A DNA stretch of 64,000 nucleotides from Candidatus Gastranaerophilales bacterium (GCA_944325545.1 CALVAM010000008.1:1-64000), one strand, 5' to 3'. Shown: positions 40,699 through 50,093, counted from the first letter of the stretch. The notes: a model not told the origin generated them from the letters alone. Numbers and translations are program-made.

Positions 40699-41856
40699 AT
40701 GAAGAAAATTTTTATCCTTCTGGTAGTTTTTTTAATTTCTGTAAATATTTCTTTTGCTATAGAAGAAGTATTATTAAATGTAGATGATAATAGTATTCCT
40801 CAAAAAGGAATAAATAAAGTTTTCGAAGAGGATGATGAATATACTCTTAGGGAAAAAATTCAAGATATAAAGTCGAAAGAAGTTAAAGATACTAACAGTT
40901 CTTCTTATTTATTAGATGGAATTTTAACTAAACATTTTGAATCCGGTCCGATAGAGACAATGCATTTTTTTGGATATTATAGAGCCGCTGCTGATATGAA
41001 TTTATCAGAAAACGGTGATACTATATATGATTTTAGTGCGATTCAAGCAGGTATCAATGGGAAATTTAGAGGTGGGCAGAATTTTTATGAAGCTCGGTTT
41101 AGATTTGATCCTGTAGATGGTTATAAATTTTTGCAAACTTTACCAATAGATATTTATGTCGCAAATGCTTCTATTCCACATCATACAATAATTCTTGGTA
41201 ACACTAGAACGCCTACCGGATATGAGGGCGGACGTTCTGATTCTATTATTCCTTTTGTTGCAAGAGCTCAAATTGCCAGAAACTTTGGGAATATTAGAAA
41301 AGTTGGTTTAAGGATTAAAGGTAATTATGATTTAATTGAATATGATTTAGGAGGTTATAGTTCAGATACTTATTTTAGAAATTTTTTCCCTGGAGCGGAA
41401 TTTGCTGGATGGGTAAATTTAAAACCGCTTGGAAAAACAAAAGGAAAATACGGTAACCTTCGTTTAGGAGGAGGGATTACTGCCGGAAATAATGACACTG
41501 ATTACTTTGTATCAGGTTTGTATGCAGGATATGAATATAAAAATTTTATGGCAAATTTTGAATATGCTTCTGCCAACGGATATAACGGAGCTTATATTAT
41601 TTCTACTAACAAAGCCGAAGGCTTTTATTCAACAATTGGGTATAAAATAACTCCTAAATTACAAATTTTAGGACGTTATGACCATTTTGTTCCTAATAAA
41701 AATTTTGCTGATGATATAAGAAGAGAATACTCTGTTGGTTTAAATTATTTCCTTAAAGGACAAGCTATGAAAATTATGCTTAATTATGTTTTTTGTCAAA
41801 ATGATATCTTGGAAGATTCTCACAGGTTAATTTTGGGAACTCAACTAATGCTTTAA
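40699..41856 (+). CDS. Outer-membrane porin, OprO/P-like
   Basis: A 385-residue protein. Signal peptide, residues about 1-20 (KKIFILLVVFLISVNISFA). The mature part is a beta-barrel in pattern: alternating hydrophobic strands, many Tyr/Gly/Asn, and the C-terminal KGQAMKIMLNYVFCQNDILE followed by SHRLILGTQLML. It resembles phosphate-selective porin-type (Porin O/P) proteins. A paralogue at 52388-53623 shares long blocks (IPHHTIILGNTRTP; PGAEFAGWVNLKPLGKT). Outer-membrane transport of anions or small solutes is inferred. Its 3' end overlaps the convergent CHAP gene by four bases. Confidence 0.85.
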   Translation: MKKIFILLVVFLISVNISFAIEEVLLNVDDNSIPQKGINKVFEEDDEYTLREKIQDIKSKEVKDTNSSSYLLDGILTKHFESGPIETMHFFGYYRAAADMNLSENGDTIYDFSAIQAGINGKFRGGQNFYEARFRFDPVDGYKFLQTLPIDIYVANASIPHHTIILGNTRTPTGYEGGRSDSIIPFVARAQIARNFGNIRKVGLRIKGNYDLIEYDLGGYSSDTYFRNFFPGAEFAGWVNLKPLGKTKGKYGNLRLGGGITAGNNDTDYFVSGLYAGYEYKNFMANFEYASANGYNGAYIISTNKAEGFYSTIGYKITPKLQILGRYDHFVPNKNFADDIRREYSVGLNYFLKGQAMKIMLNYVFCQNDILEDSHRLILGTQLML

Positions 41857-42668
41857 GCGGTATACTTATCTAAAGATACAAATCCGCTTAAAGTAGGACT
41901 ATTTGCTTGATATTTTTGTGTTGCGACTTTATTACTGCAATTTCCTTCGACAGTTTCGAATGATCCGTCAGAATTTACTTTTGTAACAATACCGGTATGG
42001 GATTTTCCTCCATTTTTTTCTATCATAATATCGCCTACTTTTACATTTTTTGCGATAAATTCTGCTTTATTTGTTGAAGGAACTGTTAAATAGCAATTGT
42101 TATTTTCTCCCCAACTTCTTATATCACTAACTGCTGAAAAATGTTGGAAACTTGATGGTAATTTATCTTTAAATGTTTCTCTTGTTATAGTTGAAACAAA
42201 ATCTGCACACCAAGCTTGAGTTTTTCCGTTTGAAAATAATCTGTTGCCTTCAGCATCAGAATTTACTTTTCCTACATAACTCTTTGCTTTGTCTGCAAGT
42301 GCTAACTGTAAGTTTGAACTTGTGGAATTCCGTTTTATTTCAGAATTATTTCTTGTAAAAGTATCACCCCAATTTGCCTGCCAAGTATTATTCCAAGAGG
42401 CCTTCCAATTTGTATTTAGATTAAAATTTGCTTGTTGATTATTCCAAATATTAGTAGTTGGAAATATTTTTTCTAAATTAAATGAAAAATCGGGTGTGCT
42501 ATTGAAATTTTGAGTTGGTAAGTTAAATATATTAAAATTAAAAAAATTAAAATTGAATGTTGGCATCCAATTATTAAAAGGTAAAAAGTTGTTACAACCA
42601 AATATAGGAGGGGTTCCTATATTCATAAAAGGGGTATGAATATTTATTGTTCGATTGAAAATAGTCAT
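41853..42668 (-). CDS. CHAP-domain hydrolase with Asn/Phe/Trp-rich N-terminus
   Basis: A 271-residue protein. Residues about 130-265 are a CHAP-type (NlpC/P60-like) amidase fold: catalytic Cys in AWCADFVSTI, His in KSHTGIVTKV and the polar third residue in TVEGNCSNK. Such domains cleave peptidoglycan stem peptides or glutathionylspermidine-type amides. The first ~115 residues are an unusual low-complexity stretch of Asn, Phe, Trp, Pro and Thr (NFNFFNFNIFNLPTQNFN) with no signal peptide. This could be a prion-like or targeting tail. Function in cell wall remodelling or in secreted attack is inferred. Confidence 0.75.
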   Translation of the reverse strand: MTIFNRTINIHTPFMNIGTPPIFGCNNFLPFNNWMPTFNFNFFNFNIFNLPTQNFNSTPDFSFNLEKIFPTTNIWNNQQANFNLNTNWKASWNNTWQANWGDTFTRNNSEIKRNSTSSNLQLALADKAKSYVGKVNSDAEGNRLFSNGKTQAWCADFVSTITRETFKDKLPSSFQHFSAVSDIRSWGENNNCYLTVPSTNKAEFIAKNVKVGDIMIEKNGGKSHTGIVTKVNSDGSFETVEGNCSNKVATQKYQANSPTLSGFVSLDKYTA

Positions 42669-42749
42669 AGTTATAGTTCCTTATATGTATAAAGTATATA
42701 TTTTATAAATAATTGCTTTTTTGTTACAAAAGTTTATATGATGGGAGGT

Positions 42750-42811
42750 ATGATAATGTTAAAAAGGTTTTTAATAGATTGACATGGAGGGGTTTTTAGT
42801 GTCTAATTAAT
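42750..42811 (+). promoter_or_regulatory. Two mini-ORFs with strong ribosome-binding sites before smc
   Basis: GGGAGGT then ATG at 42750, encoding MIMLKRFLID and stopping at 42782. GGAGGGG then GTG at about 42800, encoding three codons before TAA. Both lie just upstream of the smc ribosome-binding site. They could be leader peptides or false starts. Confidence 0.35.
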
Positions 42812-42830
42812 TTATGGGAGAAGGGATTTA

Positions 42831-45800
42831 ATGTACATTAAACAGCTCGAGGTCGATAACTTTAAGTCGTTTGCGAATAAAGTCGAAATACCTATGTTAA
42901 AAGGTTTTACTACTATTTCCGGACCAAACGGTTCAGGGAAAAGTAATATTATTGATAGTATTTTATTTGCTTTAGGGCTTTCCACATCAAGAACTTTGAG
43001 AGCTGAAAAATTATTTCATTTAATATCAACTTACAATAAAAGAAATGAGGCTTTTGTTAAAGTAACTTTTGCGGAAGCTGGTGATGAAGGTGAATTTTCT
43101 GTAGCAAGAAGAATTCGTAAATCTTCACAAGGATTTAACAGTATTTATTATTTAGATGACAAGATTGTTACTTTATCTGATATTCACGCGAAGTTAGAAA
43201 AATTTAATATAACTCCGAATAGTTATAATGTTATGATGCAAGGCGATGTTATGAGTATTACAAATTGTACTCCAAATGAGCGTCGTAAAATTATTGATGA
43301 AATTGCAGGAGTTGCAGATTTTGACAGGAGAATAGATCAAGCTACAAATGAATTGGATACGGTTGAAAAAAGAGTTGTTAATTCGACTTTAATTTTAAAC
43401 GAAGTAAATGTTAGATTAGAGCAACTTAAAGAAGAAAAAGAAGTTGCTATGAAGTATCAAAAGTTAAAAGAAGAAAAAGTTGGGCTTGAAAGCCAAATTA
43501 ATACTGTAAAATTCTTTGATTTGAGAAGAAATTTAGAAAAGGCTCACGAAAATATTTTAGAGTTTACAAAAAGAAAAAAAGAGGAAGAATTAAAGTCTAA
43601 AGATTTAGAAGAAAGATTAAAACTAATTAAGGAAAAATATGAAGAAATTTCTTCTACAATAAAAGAAAAAGGTGAAGCTCATCAAATTGAATTAAAACAA
43701 AAATCTGAAGAAATTAAGGGGGCAATTTCAAGAAAAAATTCTTCAATAGTTTATGCAGATAAGCAAATACAAGAGAATTTGAAAACTATTGAAAATACAA
43801 AAAACGGAATTGAAGCTCAACAGGGTAAAATTAAAGATAGTGAATTAAAAATTTCTTTAAAGCAAGATGAAATTAAAGGAATTGAGAAGAATATTCAAGA
43901 GCAAAAAGAGATTTTACATAAGATTTTAGAAGATATGTCAGGGCTTAATGAAACAGCTGAAAAACATATTGAAAGAAGAAATGCTCTTAGAAAAGAATTA
44001 GAAGAATATCAAGATAAAGAAACTAAGCTTATTCAAAAACAAGCTCCTATGGAAGCTGATTTATCTTCAAAGAAAAAAGCTATTGAGGAAGCTAAAATTA
44101 AGCTTGAAGAATTGGAGAATTTTAAGAATAATTTTTCAGAAACAAAGGCAAATAAGGAGCTTTTAATCGAACAATTAGGAAAAGAACTTGACGATTTTAA
44201 AATTATCCTTAAAAATACATTGCATGATTTGGATAAGACTAAAAATGAAATCACAGATATGGACTATGATCTTCAAGCAGCACGCAAAAAAATGTATATG
44301 CTTGAGGCATCTAAGCAAGCAAGCGAAGAAGCTAACCTCGGACGTGCGGTTGATACAGTTGTAAACGCAAATATTCGTGGGGTTCACGCTCCATTAATGA
44401 AATTAGGACAAGTTGATGAAGAATATTCTACAGCTATGGAAATAGCCGTAGGCGGAAGAATGGCTCATATCGTTGTAGATGATGAGCATGTAGCATCTAC
44501 TTGTATTGAGCTTTTAAAATCTTCTAATGCTGGGCGTGCTACATTTGTTCCTTTAAATAAAATTGTTAAATGTCCTAAGAGTTTGAATCTTCCGAAAGAA
44601 AAAGGTGTAATTGATTTTGCGATTAATCTTATAGATTTTGACGATGAGTATTTAAATGCTTTTTATTATGCAGTAGGCGATACTTTAGTTGTTGAAGATC
44701 GTTCTGTTGCTAATAAATTAATCGGTAAATACAGAATGGTTACGCTATCTGGTGATTTATTTGAAAAATCAGGTTCAATTACGGGTGGTGCTGTTAGAAA
44801 AACAGGATTAAAATTTGCTCAAAATTCTGATAGTGAATTAGATACTTTTAGGGCTAGATTAAAAGATTTGGAATCTAAATATGCAACTTTGATTTCTAAA
44901 CGTTCTAGTTTGGAAGCAAAAATGGAGGATGTTAGAAGTAAGTATTCTGCTTCTACTACTGAATTTAATAAAGCTAAATTGGAGTTGACTAATTTAGAAT
45001 TGAGTTTTGAAAGTACTCAGAAAAATATTGATGAAAAACAAGAGTTTATTAAAATAACAGAACCTGAAATCGCTAATATAGAAAAAGGTTTAGATAAGTT
45101 AGAAGAAGAGCATATTAGTATTTCAGAAAAAATGACAGATATTCAGACTTCGATTTCCGAAGTGGAAAAATTGATGAATGATGCTGATTTAAAAGATTTG
45201 AAGGAAAAAACAGCAGGAGTTGAATCTGAAATTAAGCGTTATGAGAAAAATATGGCAGATGCAAATAATGAGATTGAAGGTTTGCATCAAAGAATTGATT
45301 TTATGAATACTACGATAAAAACTCATAATGATACAATAGAACGAGCTTTGGCTACAAATAAAGATTTAGAATTAGATAAGGCTAAATTTAATGAAGAAAT
45401 CAAAGGTTTGAATGAGCAATTAGAAGTTTTAGAAGTTCAAATAAAAGAAATTACTGAAAAACTCGGAGAGCTTTTAAAACAAAGAGATGATATAAATAAA
45501 GATTTAGTTGATATAGAAACTCAAAGAAATCTTAAAGCGAGTGATATAGAAAAAATTGCAGAACAGATAGAATCTTTTAAGGCAAGAAGAAGAGAGCTAG
45601 AACCTCAGCTTGAAGAAACGAAAAATATTTTAACAGAGGCTGGTGTAAATATTAATGATTTAACTCCTGTAGAGATGTCAATAGAAGAGATAACTTCTCG
45701 CATACAGAGATTACAAAAAAGAATGGATGAATTGGGTGCTGTTAATATGAAAGCACTTGAGGATTATGAAAAAGTTCTTGCTCGTCAACAAGAATTACAA

Positions 45801-46325
45801 GGTCAAATTGATACTCTATCAAAAGAGCGTGAGCAAATTTTAGAGAGAATGAAAGGTTATGAAGATCTAAAAAAAGAAACATTCTTGAAAACGTATAATG
45901 TTTTGAATGAAAATTTCAAAGATATTTTCCATAAGTTATCAGATGGTGAAGGAACTTTGATATTAGAAAATGAAGAAAAACCATTTGAAGGCGGATTAGA
46001 TATTGAGGCACAACCAAGAGATAAGAAAAAACAACGTTTAGCAGGTATGTCAGGCGGTGAAAAAGCTTTGACGGCTCTTTCATTTGTTTTTGCGATTCAA
46101 AAGTATATGCCGGCACCGTTTTATGCTTTTGATGAAGTTGATGCAAGTTTAGACGGTATAAATGTTGAAAAATTGGCTCATATCGTTCAATCACAAGCCG
46201 AAACTACTCAGTTTATTGTAGTAAGTCACAGAAAACCTATGATTGAATCTGCAAATCGTACAATTGGGGTTACTCAAAAAGAAAAAGGGATTTCAAAAGT
46301 TACCGGAGTTAAACTAAGAGATTAG
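42831..46325 (+). CDS. smc: Chromosome segregation protein SMC
   Basis: A 1164-residue SMC ATPase that with ScpA and ScpB compacts and segregates the chromosome. Walker A GPNGSGKSN at 31-39; long coiled coils at about 170-500 and 680-1000; hinge at about 510-650 (GVHAPLMKLGQV ... SGSITGGAVRKTG); ABC signature LAGMSGGEKAL near 1069; Walker B FYAFDEVDASLD near 1096. The full head-hinge-head architecture is present and of normal length. GGGAGAAGGG before the ATG. scpA and scpB follow, separated from smc by an ORF6N gene. Confidence 0.97.
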   Translation: MYIKQLEVDNFKSFANKVEIPMLKGFTTISGPNGSGKSNIIDSILFALGLSTSRTLRAEKLFHLISTYNKRNEAFVKVTFAEAGDEGEFSVARRIRKSSQGFNSIYYLDDKIVTLSDIHAKLEKFNITPNSYNVMMQGDVMSITNCTPNERRKIIDEIAGVADFDRRIDQATNELDTVEKRVVNSTLILNEVNVRLEQLKEEKEVAMKYQKLKEEKVGLESQINTVKFFDLRRNLEKAHENILEFTKRKKEEELKSKDLEERLKLIKEKYEEISSTIKEKGEAHQIELKQKSEEIKGAISRKNSSIVYADKQIQENLKTIENTKNGIEAQQGKIKDSELKISLKQDEIKGIEKNIQEQKEILHKILEDMSGLNETAEKHIERRNALRKELEEYQDKETKLIQKQAPMEADLSSKKKAIEEAKIKLEELENFKNNFSETKANKELLIEQLGKELDDFKIILKNTLHDLDKTKNEITDMDYDLQAARKKMYMLEASKQASEEANLGRAVDTVVNANIRGVHAPLMKLGQVDEEYSTAMEIAVGGRMAHIVVDDEHVASTCIELLKSSNAGRATFVPLNKIVKCPKSLNLPKEKGVIDFAINLIDFDDEYLNAFYYAVGDTLVVEDRSVANKLIGKYRMVTLSGDLFEKSGSITGGAVRKTGLKFAQNSDSELDTFRARLKDLESKYATLISKRSSLEAKMEDVRSKYSASTTEFNKAKLELTNLELSFESTQKNIDEKQEFIKITEPEIANIEKGLDKLEEEHISISEKMTDIQTSISEVEKLMNDADLKDLKEKTAGVESEIKRYEKNMADANNEIEGLHQRIDFMNTTIKTHNDTIERALATNKDLELDKAKFNEEIKGLNEQLEVLEVQIKEITEKLGELLKQRDDINKDLVDIETQRNLKASDIEKIAEQIESFKARRRELEPQLEETKNILTEAGVNINDLTPVEMSIEEITSRIQRLQKRMDELGAVNMKALEDYEKVLARQQELQGQIDTLSKEREQILERMKGYEDLKKETFLKTYNVLNENFKDIFHKLSDGEGTLILENEEKPFEGGLDIEAQPRDKKKQRLAGMSGGEKALTALSFVFAIQKYMPAPFYAFDEVDASLDGINVEKLAHIVQSQAETTQFIVVSHRKPMIESANRTIGVTQKEKGISKVTGVKLRD

Positions 46326-46326
46326 T

Positions 46327-46842
46327 ATGAAAAATTTAGTAGAAATAAAAAATTTAATATACGAAATCCGTGGTTATAAAGTAATGCTTGATAGTGATCT
46401 TGCAAATTTGTATGGAGTTGAAACAAGGGTTTTAAATCAAGCTGTAAAGAGGAATATTGAGAGATTTCCTGTACATTATATGTTTCAGGTAACAAAGGAT
46501 GAATTTCAAAACTTGATATCACGAAATGTGATTTCAAGTTGGGGTGGAGTTAGAAAGTTGCCTTATGTTTTTACGGAACAAGGTGTTGCCATGTTATCTT
46601 CTGTTTTAAAATCTAAACAGGCAATTCAAATTAATATGCAAATAATTGATGCTTTTGTAAAAATGAGACAAATGGTTATTGAGCATAAAGATTTGGCAAA
46701 GAGAATTTCTGATTTGGAAGAGTATTTTCTTGAACATTGTAATGATAACAAAGATGATATAAAAGAAATTTATAAAGCCATAGATTTGCTTATGGAAAGA
46801 ACTAGACCTTCAAAAATTGGTTTCAATAATATAGAGGATTAA
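46327..46842 (+). CDS. ORF6N-domain DNA-binding protein
   Basis: A 171-residue protein: IYEIRGYKVMLDSDLANLYG, then VETRVLNQAVKRNIERFP, RKLPYVFTEQGVAMLSSVLK. This matches the ORF6N/KilA-N-related domain common in phage and mobile-element proteins and in accessory bacterial genes. The start lies one base after the smc stop, so it is translated with smc. Its presence inside the smc-scpA-scpB group is unusual: ORF6N proteins are usually linked to phages or defence islands. Codon use does not differ visibly from neighbours. Function unknown. Confidence 0.88.
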   Translation: MKNLVEIKNLIYEIRGYKVMLDSDLANLYGVETRVLNQAVKRNIERFPVHYMFQVTKDEFQNLISRNVISSWGGVRKLPYVFTEQGVAMLSSVLKSKQAIQINMQIIDAFVKMRQMVIEHKDLAKRISDLEEYFLEHCNDNKDDIKEIYKAIDLLMERTRPSKIGFNNIED

Positions 46843-46884
46843 AATAAAAATTTAATAATTTAATATAAAATTAGGGTAAGTGAA

Positions 46885-46917
46885 CCCTCTGATTATAAAG
46901 AGGGGAGTAAAGGGTAG
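46885..46917 (+). promoter_or_regulatory. scpA: Hairpin overlapping the scpA ribosome-binding site
   Basis: CCCTCT (46885-46890) pairs with AGAGGG (46899-46904). The second arm runs into GGGAG, the ribosome-binding site of scpA. Translation may be reduced when the stem is closed. Confidence 0.45.
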
Positions 46918-47841
46918 ATGGTAGTAAATAATATAGACAGTTTGAATAATACATTAAACACTTCAACAAATTCTTTGTCTGAAAAAGAAGAAAAGTTTGT
47001 TCAAGAAGCTGAAGTAGATGGGATTGAAATTCTTGTAAGTCTTGCAAAACAAGGAAAAATTAATCCGTGGAATGTTGATATTGTTGAAGTTACGGATAAG
47101 TATTTAATGCATTTGTTTCAGTCTAAAGCTCAAAATTTGAGATTGACAGGCAGAACTTTATTATTTGCAGCTATTCTTTTGAAATTAAAATCAAATGTTT
47201 TGGAAGGTTTGGATATTTTAGATTTTGAACCTCCTCAAGAAAATGCATTTAATTATGATGATGAAATGCCATTAGATTATGAAGAAGATTATATTCCGAC
47301 TAATAATGTTATTTCTATTGATGAAGTTTTACAAAGAAGAACAAGTGTTAGGTTGAATCATAATCGTGTTGTAACATTGAGAGATTTGATTCGTCAATTA
47401 GAATTTTATGAAATGCTTGATAAAAAGCAATCTCTTAAAAATGCACATGAAAGAGCTAAAAGAAGAGTTCAAAATTACGCAAAATTATCTCCTGATGATA
47501 TTATAAATTTAGCCCATGATGAGTATATTGAACAAGGTGTACAAAGATTAAGAGCTAATTTAACTGAAATTCTTTCCAGACAAGATAGAATTGAACTTAA
47601 TGAATTGACTCTTTTGGGTATGGATAAAATAAGTGCTTATGTTTCTTTATTATTTTTAACTGTAGATAGTGATTATGATTTGGAACAGGATGAGTTTTAT
47701 TCTGATTTATACGTTGTAAGACGTCCTAAAACTCAAAATGATGCTTTAGATAATGAAGATGAGATAGAGGAATTTGACAGTAATTTTGAAAATGCTAAAA
47801 GTGTTATTAGTGAAGAAAATAATAGTGAGGTAGCTGGTTAG
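46918..47841 (+). CDS. scpA: Segregation and condensation protein A
   Basis: A 307-residue kleisin that bridges the SMC heads. N-terminal GIEILVSLAKQGKINPWNVD is the ScpA signature; the C-terminal winged-helix region (LNELTLLGMDKISAYVSLLF) is present. The last ~45 residues are acidic and disordered (DNEDEIEEFDSNFENAKSV). One base separates it from scpB. Normal function in chromosome compaction. Confidence 0.94.
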   Translation: MVVNNIDSLNNTLNTSTNSLSEKEEKFVQEAEVDGIEILVSLAKQGKINPWNVDIVEVTDKYLMHLFQSKAQNLRLTGRTLLFAAILLKLKSNVLEGLDILDFEPPQENAFNYDDEMPLDYEEDYIPTNNVISIDEVLQRRTSVRLNHNRVVTLRDLIRQLEFYEMLDKKQSLKNAHERAKRRVQNYAKLSPDDIINLAHDEYIEQGVQRLRANLTEILSRQDRIELNELTLLGMDKISAYVSLLFLTVDSDYDLEQDEFYSDLYVVRRPKTQNDALDNEDEIEEFDSNFENAKSVISEENNSEVAG

Positions 47842-47842
47842 T

Positions 47843-48625
47843 ATGGAACAGTTGAAGTCTAGAATTGAAGCTGTTTTATTCGTAACAGCAAAAGTTTTAC
47901 AAATAAAAGATATTGCAGAAATTTTGGAAGAGGAGCCTGAAAAAGTTGAAGAAGCTCTTCTGGAATTGATTATGGATTACGCATCTCGTGATGGTGCTTT
48001 AGAAATTGATGATGAAAACGGTTATATTTTGCAGGTTAAACAAGAACATCTTGATATTGTTGAAAAACTTTGTCCTGTTGAATTAAAACCTCCTGTTTTA
48101 AAAACACTTACTGTTATTGCATTAAAAGAACCGATTAGACAGTCTTTGTTAAAGGATTTGCGTGGTTCAAATGCTTATGAACATGTTCAAGAACTTATTG
48201 AAAAAGGTTTAATATCTCGTCATAAAGACAAAAATGGGCGTTCATATAATATTAAAACTACTCCAAAATTCGCAGAATATTTTAAATTAAAAGGAGATAT
48301 CAGAGCTTTAGTTAAGACTTTGAATATTGACAAAGGGGTAAAAGACGGCCCGGAAGATTTAAATCCAACTAGTCCACTTGTTGAAAAAGGGGTAAAAGAT
48401 GACCCGGAAGATGCAAATTTAACTAGTCCGCTTGTTGAAAAAGGGGTAAAAGATGACCCGGAAGATGCAAATTTAACTAGTCCGCTTGTTGAAAAAGGGG
48501 TAAAAGATGATCCCGAAGATTTAAATCCAGGGGTAAATGAGAGGGTAAATTCAGATAATGCTTATTTAGATTTACAATCGAGTGATAATAAGTCAGTAAA
48601 TGGGTATGAATATGAAAAAGAGTAA
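47843..48625 (+). CDS. scpB: Segregation and condensation protein B with repeat tail
   Basis: A 260-residue protein. Residues about 1-160 are the ScpB double winged helix (IEAVLFVTAKVLQIKDIAEI ... LTVIALKEPIRQS ... LIEKGLISRHKDKNGR), which regulates the SMC-kleisin complex. The C-terminal ~95 residues are an extra tail: three full and one partial 18-residue repeats (GVKDDPEDANLTSPLVEK), encoded by 54-bp tandem repeats from 48335. ScpB normally ends near 190-200. The tail is acidic and probably disordered. Confidence 0.92.
   Translation: MEQLKSRIEAVLFVTAKVLQIKDIAEILEEEPEKVEEALLELIMDYASRDGALEIDDENGYILQVKQEHLDIVEKLCPVELKPPVLKTLTVIALKEPIRQSLLKDLRGSNAYEHVQELIEKGLISRHKDKNGRSYNIKTTPKFAEYFKLKGDIRALVKTLNIDKGVKDGPEDLNPTSPLVEKGVKDDPEDANLTSPLVEKGVKDDPEDANLTSPLVEKGVKDDPEDLNPGVNERVNSDNAYLDLQSSDNKSVNGYEYEKE
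48335..48530 (+). repeat. scpB: 54-bp tandem repeats within scpB
   Basis: Full units at 48335-48388, 48389-48442 and 48443-48496, then a partial one to about 48530. Units 2 and 3 are almost identical, so the array is young and liable to change length by slippage or recombination, in frame. Confidence 0.9.
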
Positions 48626-50069
48626 ACTCTTTTTTTATTTGGTATTGTTATTAATTTTATTTTTAGCATTTTATTTTAATAAGAATGCAGATTTAGTGTA
48701 TGTTAAAATAGGTGATTTTTATTATAGAAATAACCAAATAGATAAAGCTCAAAAATATTATGAAAAATCTTTTGCATTGGGAAATAATGATGAAATTTTA
48801 CGTGATGTTTACGTAAATTCTTTAATAAATTCTCCTTTAACATTAGAGTCACAAATGAAACTAGTAAAAATTGCAACGGGAGATGTTCGAGATTCTGCAA
48901 AATTAAAAGCAGAGGAATTTTTGACAGAATTAAAGCAAGAGATTTTTAATAAATATTCTCATAATTATATACAACAAGCTCCATATAATCAAAAAATTGT
49001 TCGTTGGTCAAAGTTTCCTATAACATATAGTTTTGTTACCTCTAAAAATGTTCCCAAAGAATATATAGAAGAGATAGAAAATGCTTTTACAGAGTGGGAA
49101 AAGTGTGGAGTTGTTTTATTTACAAAGGTTGACGGAGATGCTGATATAAAAATCAGTTTTATAAATAATAAGGAAGAAAAAACAGATAGGGAGCAAAAAT
49201 ATGTTGTGGCATATACCGTTCCTCAAATAAATTTAACTCAATTAGAGAGAATGGATATTTACTTTGATTTATATTCTCCTGATGGGAAGTTGTATACACG
49301 TAATCAAATATATAATACTGCTTTGCATGAAATTTTTCACGCATTAGGTTTTCTAGGTCATAGTATGGATAAAGATTCATTGATGTATATTTCAAGCGAT
49401 AAAGAGATATTAAAGAACGATTTGCGTCGTGAATTGAGAGAGGAAGATAAGGAAACTTTAAAGCTTTTATATAAAATAAAACCTGATATTACAAATGAAG
49501 GAGAATTAAAATCAGAGTATCTTTCTTATTTGGTGTTGGGAGATTCGGAAGATATTAGTGCAAGTAAAACATTAGAAGCTAAGCATTATATAAATCAAGC
49601 TCCTAATTTACCAAGCGGATATGTAACTTTGGCTGAAAGTTATGTTGCACAAGGTGATTATTCAAAAGCAATAAAAGTATTGGAAAAAGCTTTAAATATT
49701 GCAACAACAAGTGATATAAAATATATTTTATATTATGATTTAGCAATTTCTTATTTTTATATAAATAATATGGATATGTCTTTGTTTTATGTAAATCAAG
49801 CTTTTAATATTAATGATGCGGAAGAATTACATTATCTTTATGCAGAAATATATTTAAAGATGGGAAAAATACAGAGTGCGGTTGATGAATATAAAAAGTT
49901 AATAGAGTTTTCTCCTAATAATATTGATTATGTAGTAAATCTAGTGAATATTTATGTAAAGGAATATAATTATTTAGCTGCAAGAGAAGTTTTAAAAAAA
50001 TATTTAAAAAATAATCCTTCACAAAAAAATAATAAAAAGCTTTCTCCGTATAAAATGTTGTTGTTTTAG
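48612..50069 (+). CDS. Membrane-anchored matrixin-like metalloprotease with TPR repeats
   Basis: A 485-residue protein (starts at 48600 or 48606 are also possible). One transmembrane segment at about residues 6-22 (FFYLVLLLILFLAFYF), with the bulk outside. Around residue 245 is HEIFHALGFLGHS: HExxH plus a third His and a following Met-turn-like DSLMYIS, as in matrixin-type metzincins with one extra residue in the loop. The C-terminal half has TPR-like helical repeats (AQGDYSKAIKVLEKALNIA). Probably an envelope-facing protease with a protein-binding scaffold. The start overlaps the end of scpB by 14 bases. Confidence 0.8.
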   Translation: MKKSKLFFYLVLLLILFLAFYFNKNADLVYVKIGDFYYRNNQIDKAQKYYEKSFALGNNDEILRDVYVNSLINSPLTLESQMKLVKIATGDVRDSAKLKAEEFLTELKQEIFNKYSHNYIQQAPYNQKIVRWSKFPITYSFVTSKNVPKEYIEEIENAFTEWEKCGVVLFTKVDGDADIKISFINNKEEKTDREQKYVVAYTVPQINLTQLERMDIYFDLYSPDGKLYTRNQIYNTALHEIFHALGFLGHSMDKDSLMYISSDKEILKNDLRRELREEDKETLKLLYKIKPDITNEGELKSEYLSYLVLGDSEDISASKTLEAKHYINQAPNLPSGYVTLAESYVAQGDYSKAIKVLEKALNIATTSDIKYILYYDLAISYFYINNMDMSLFYVNQAFNINDAEELHYLYAEIYLKMGKIQSAVDEYKKLIEFSPNNIDYVVNLVNIYVKEYNYLAAREVLKKYLKNNPSQKNNKKLSPYKMLLF

Positions 50070-50093
50070 TCGGATTATGATACTTATATAGAT

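Noticed and set aside
48335..48530. Reading-frame error in scpB
   Set aside because: The 54-bp repeats are all in frame, and the stop at 48625 falls just after the start of the next gene.
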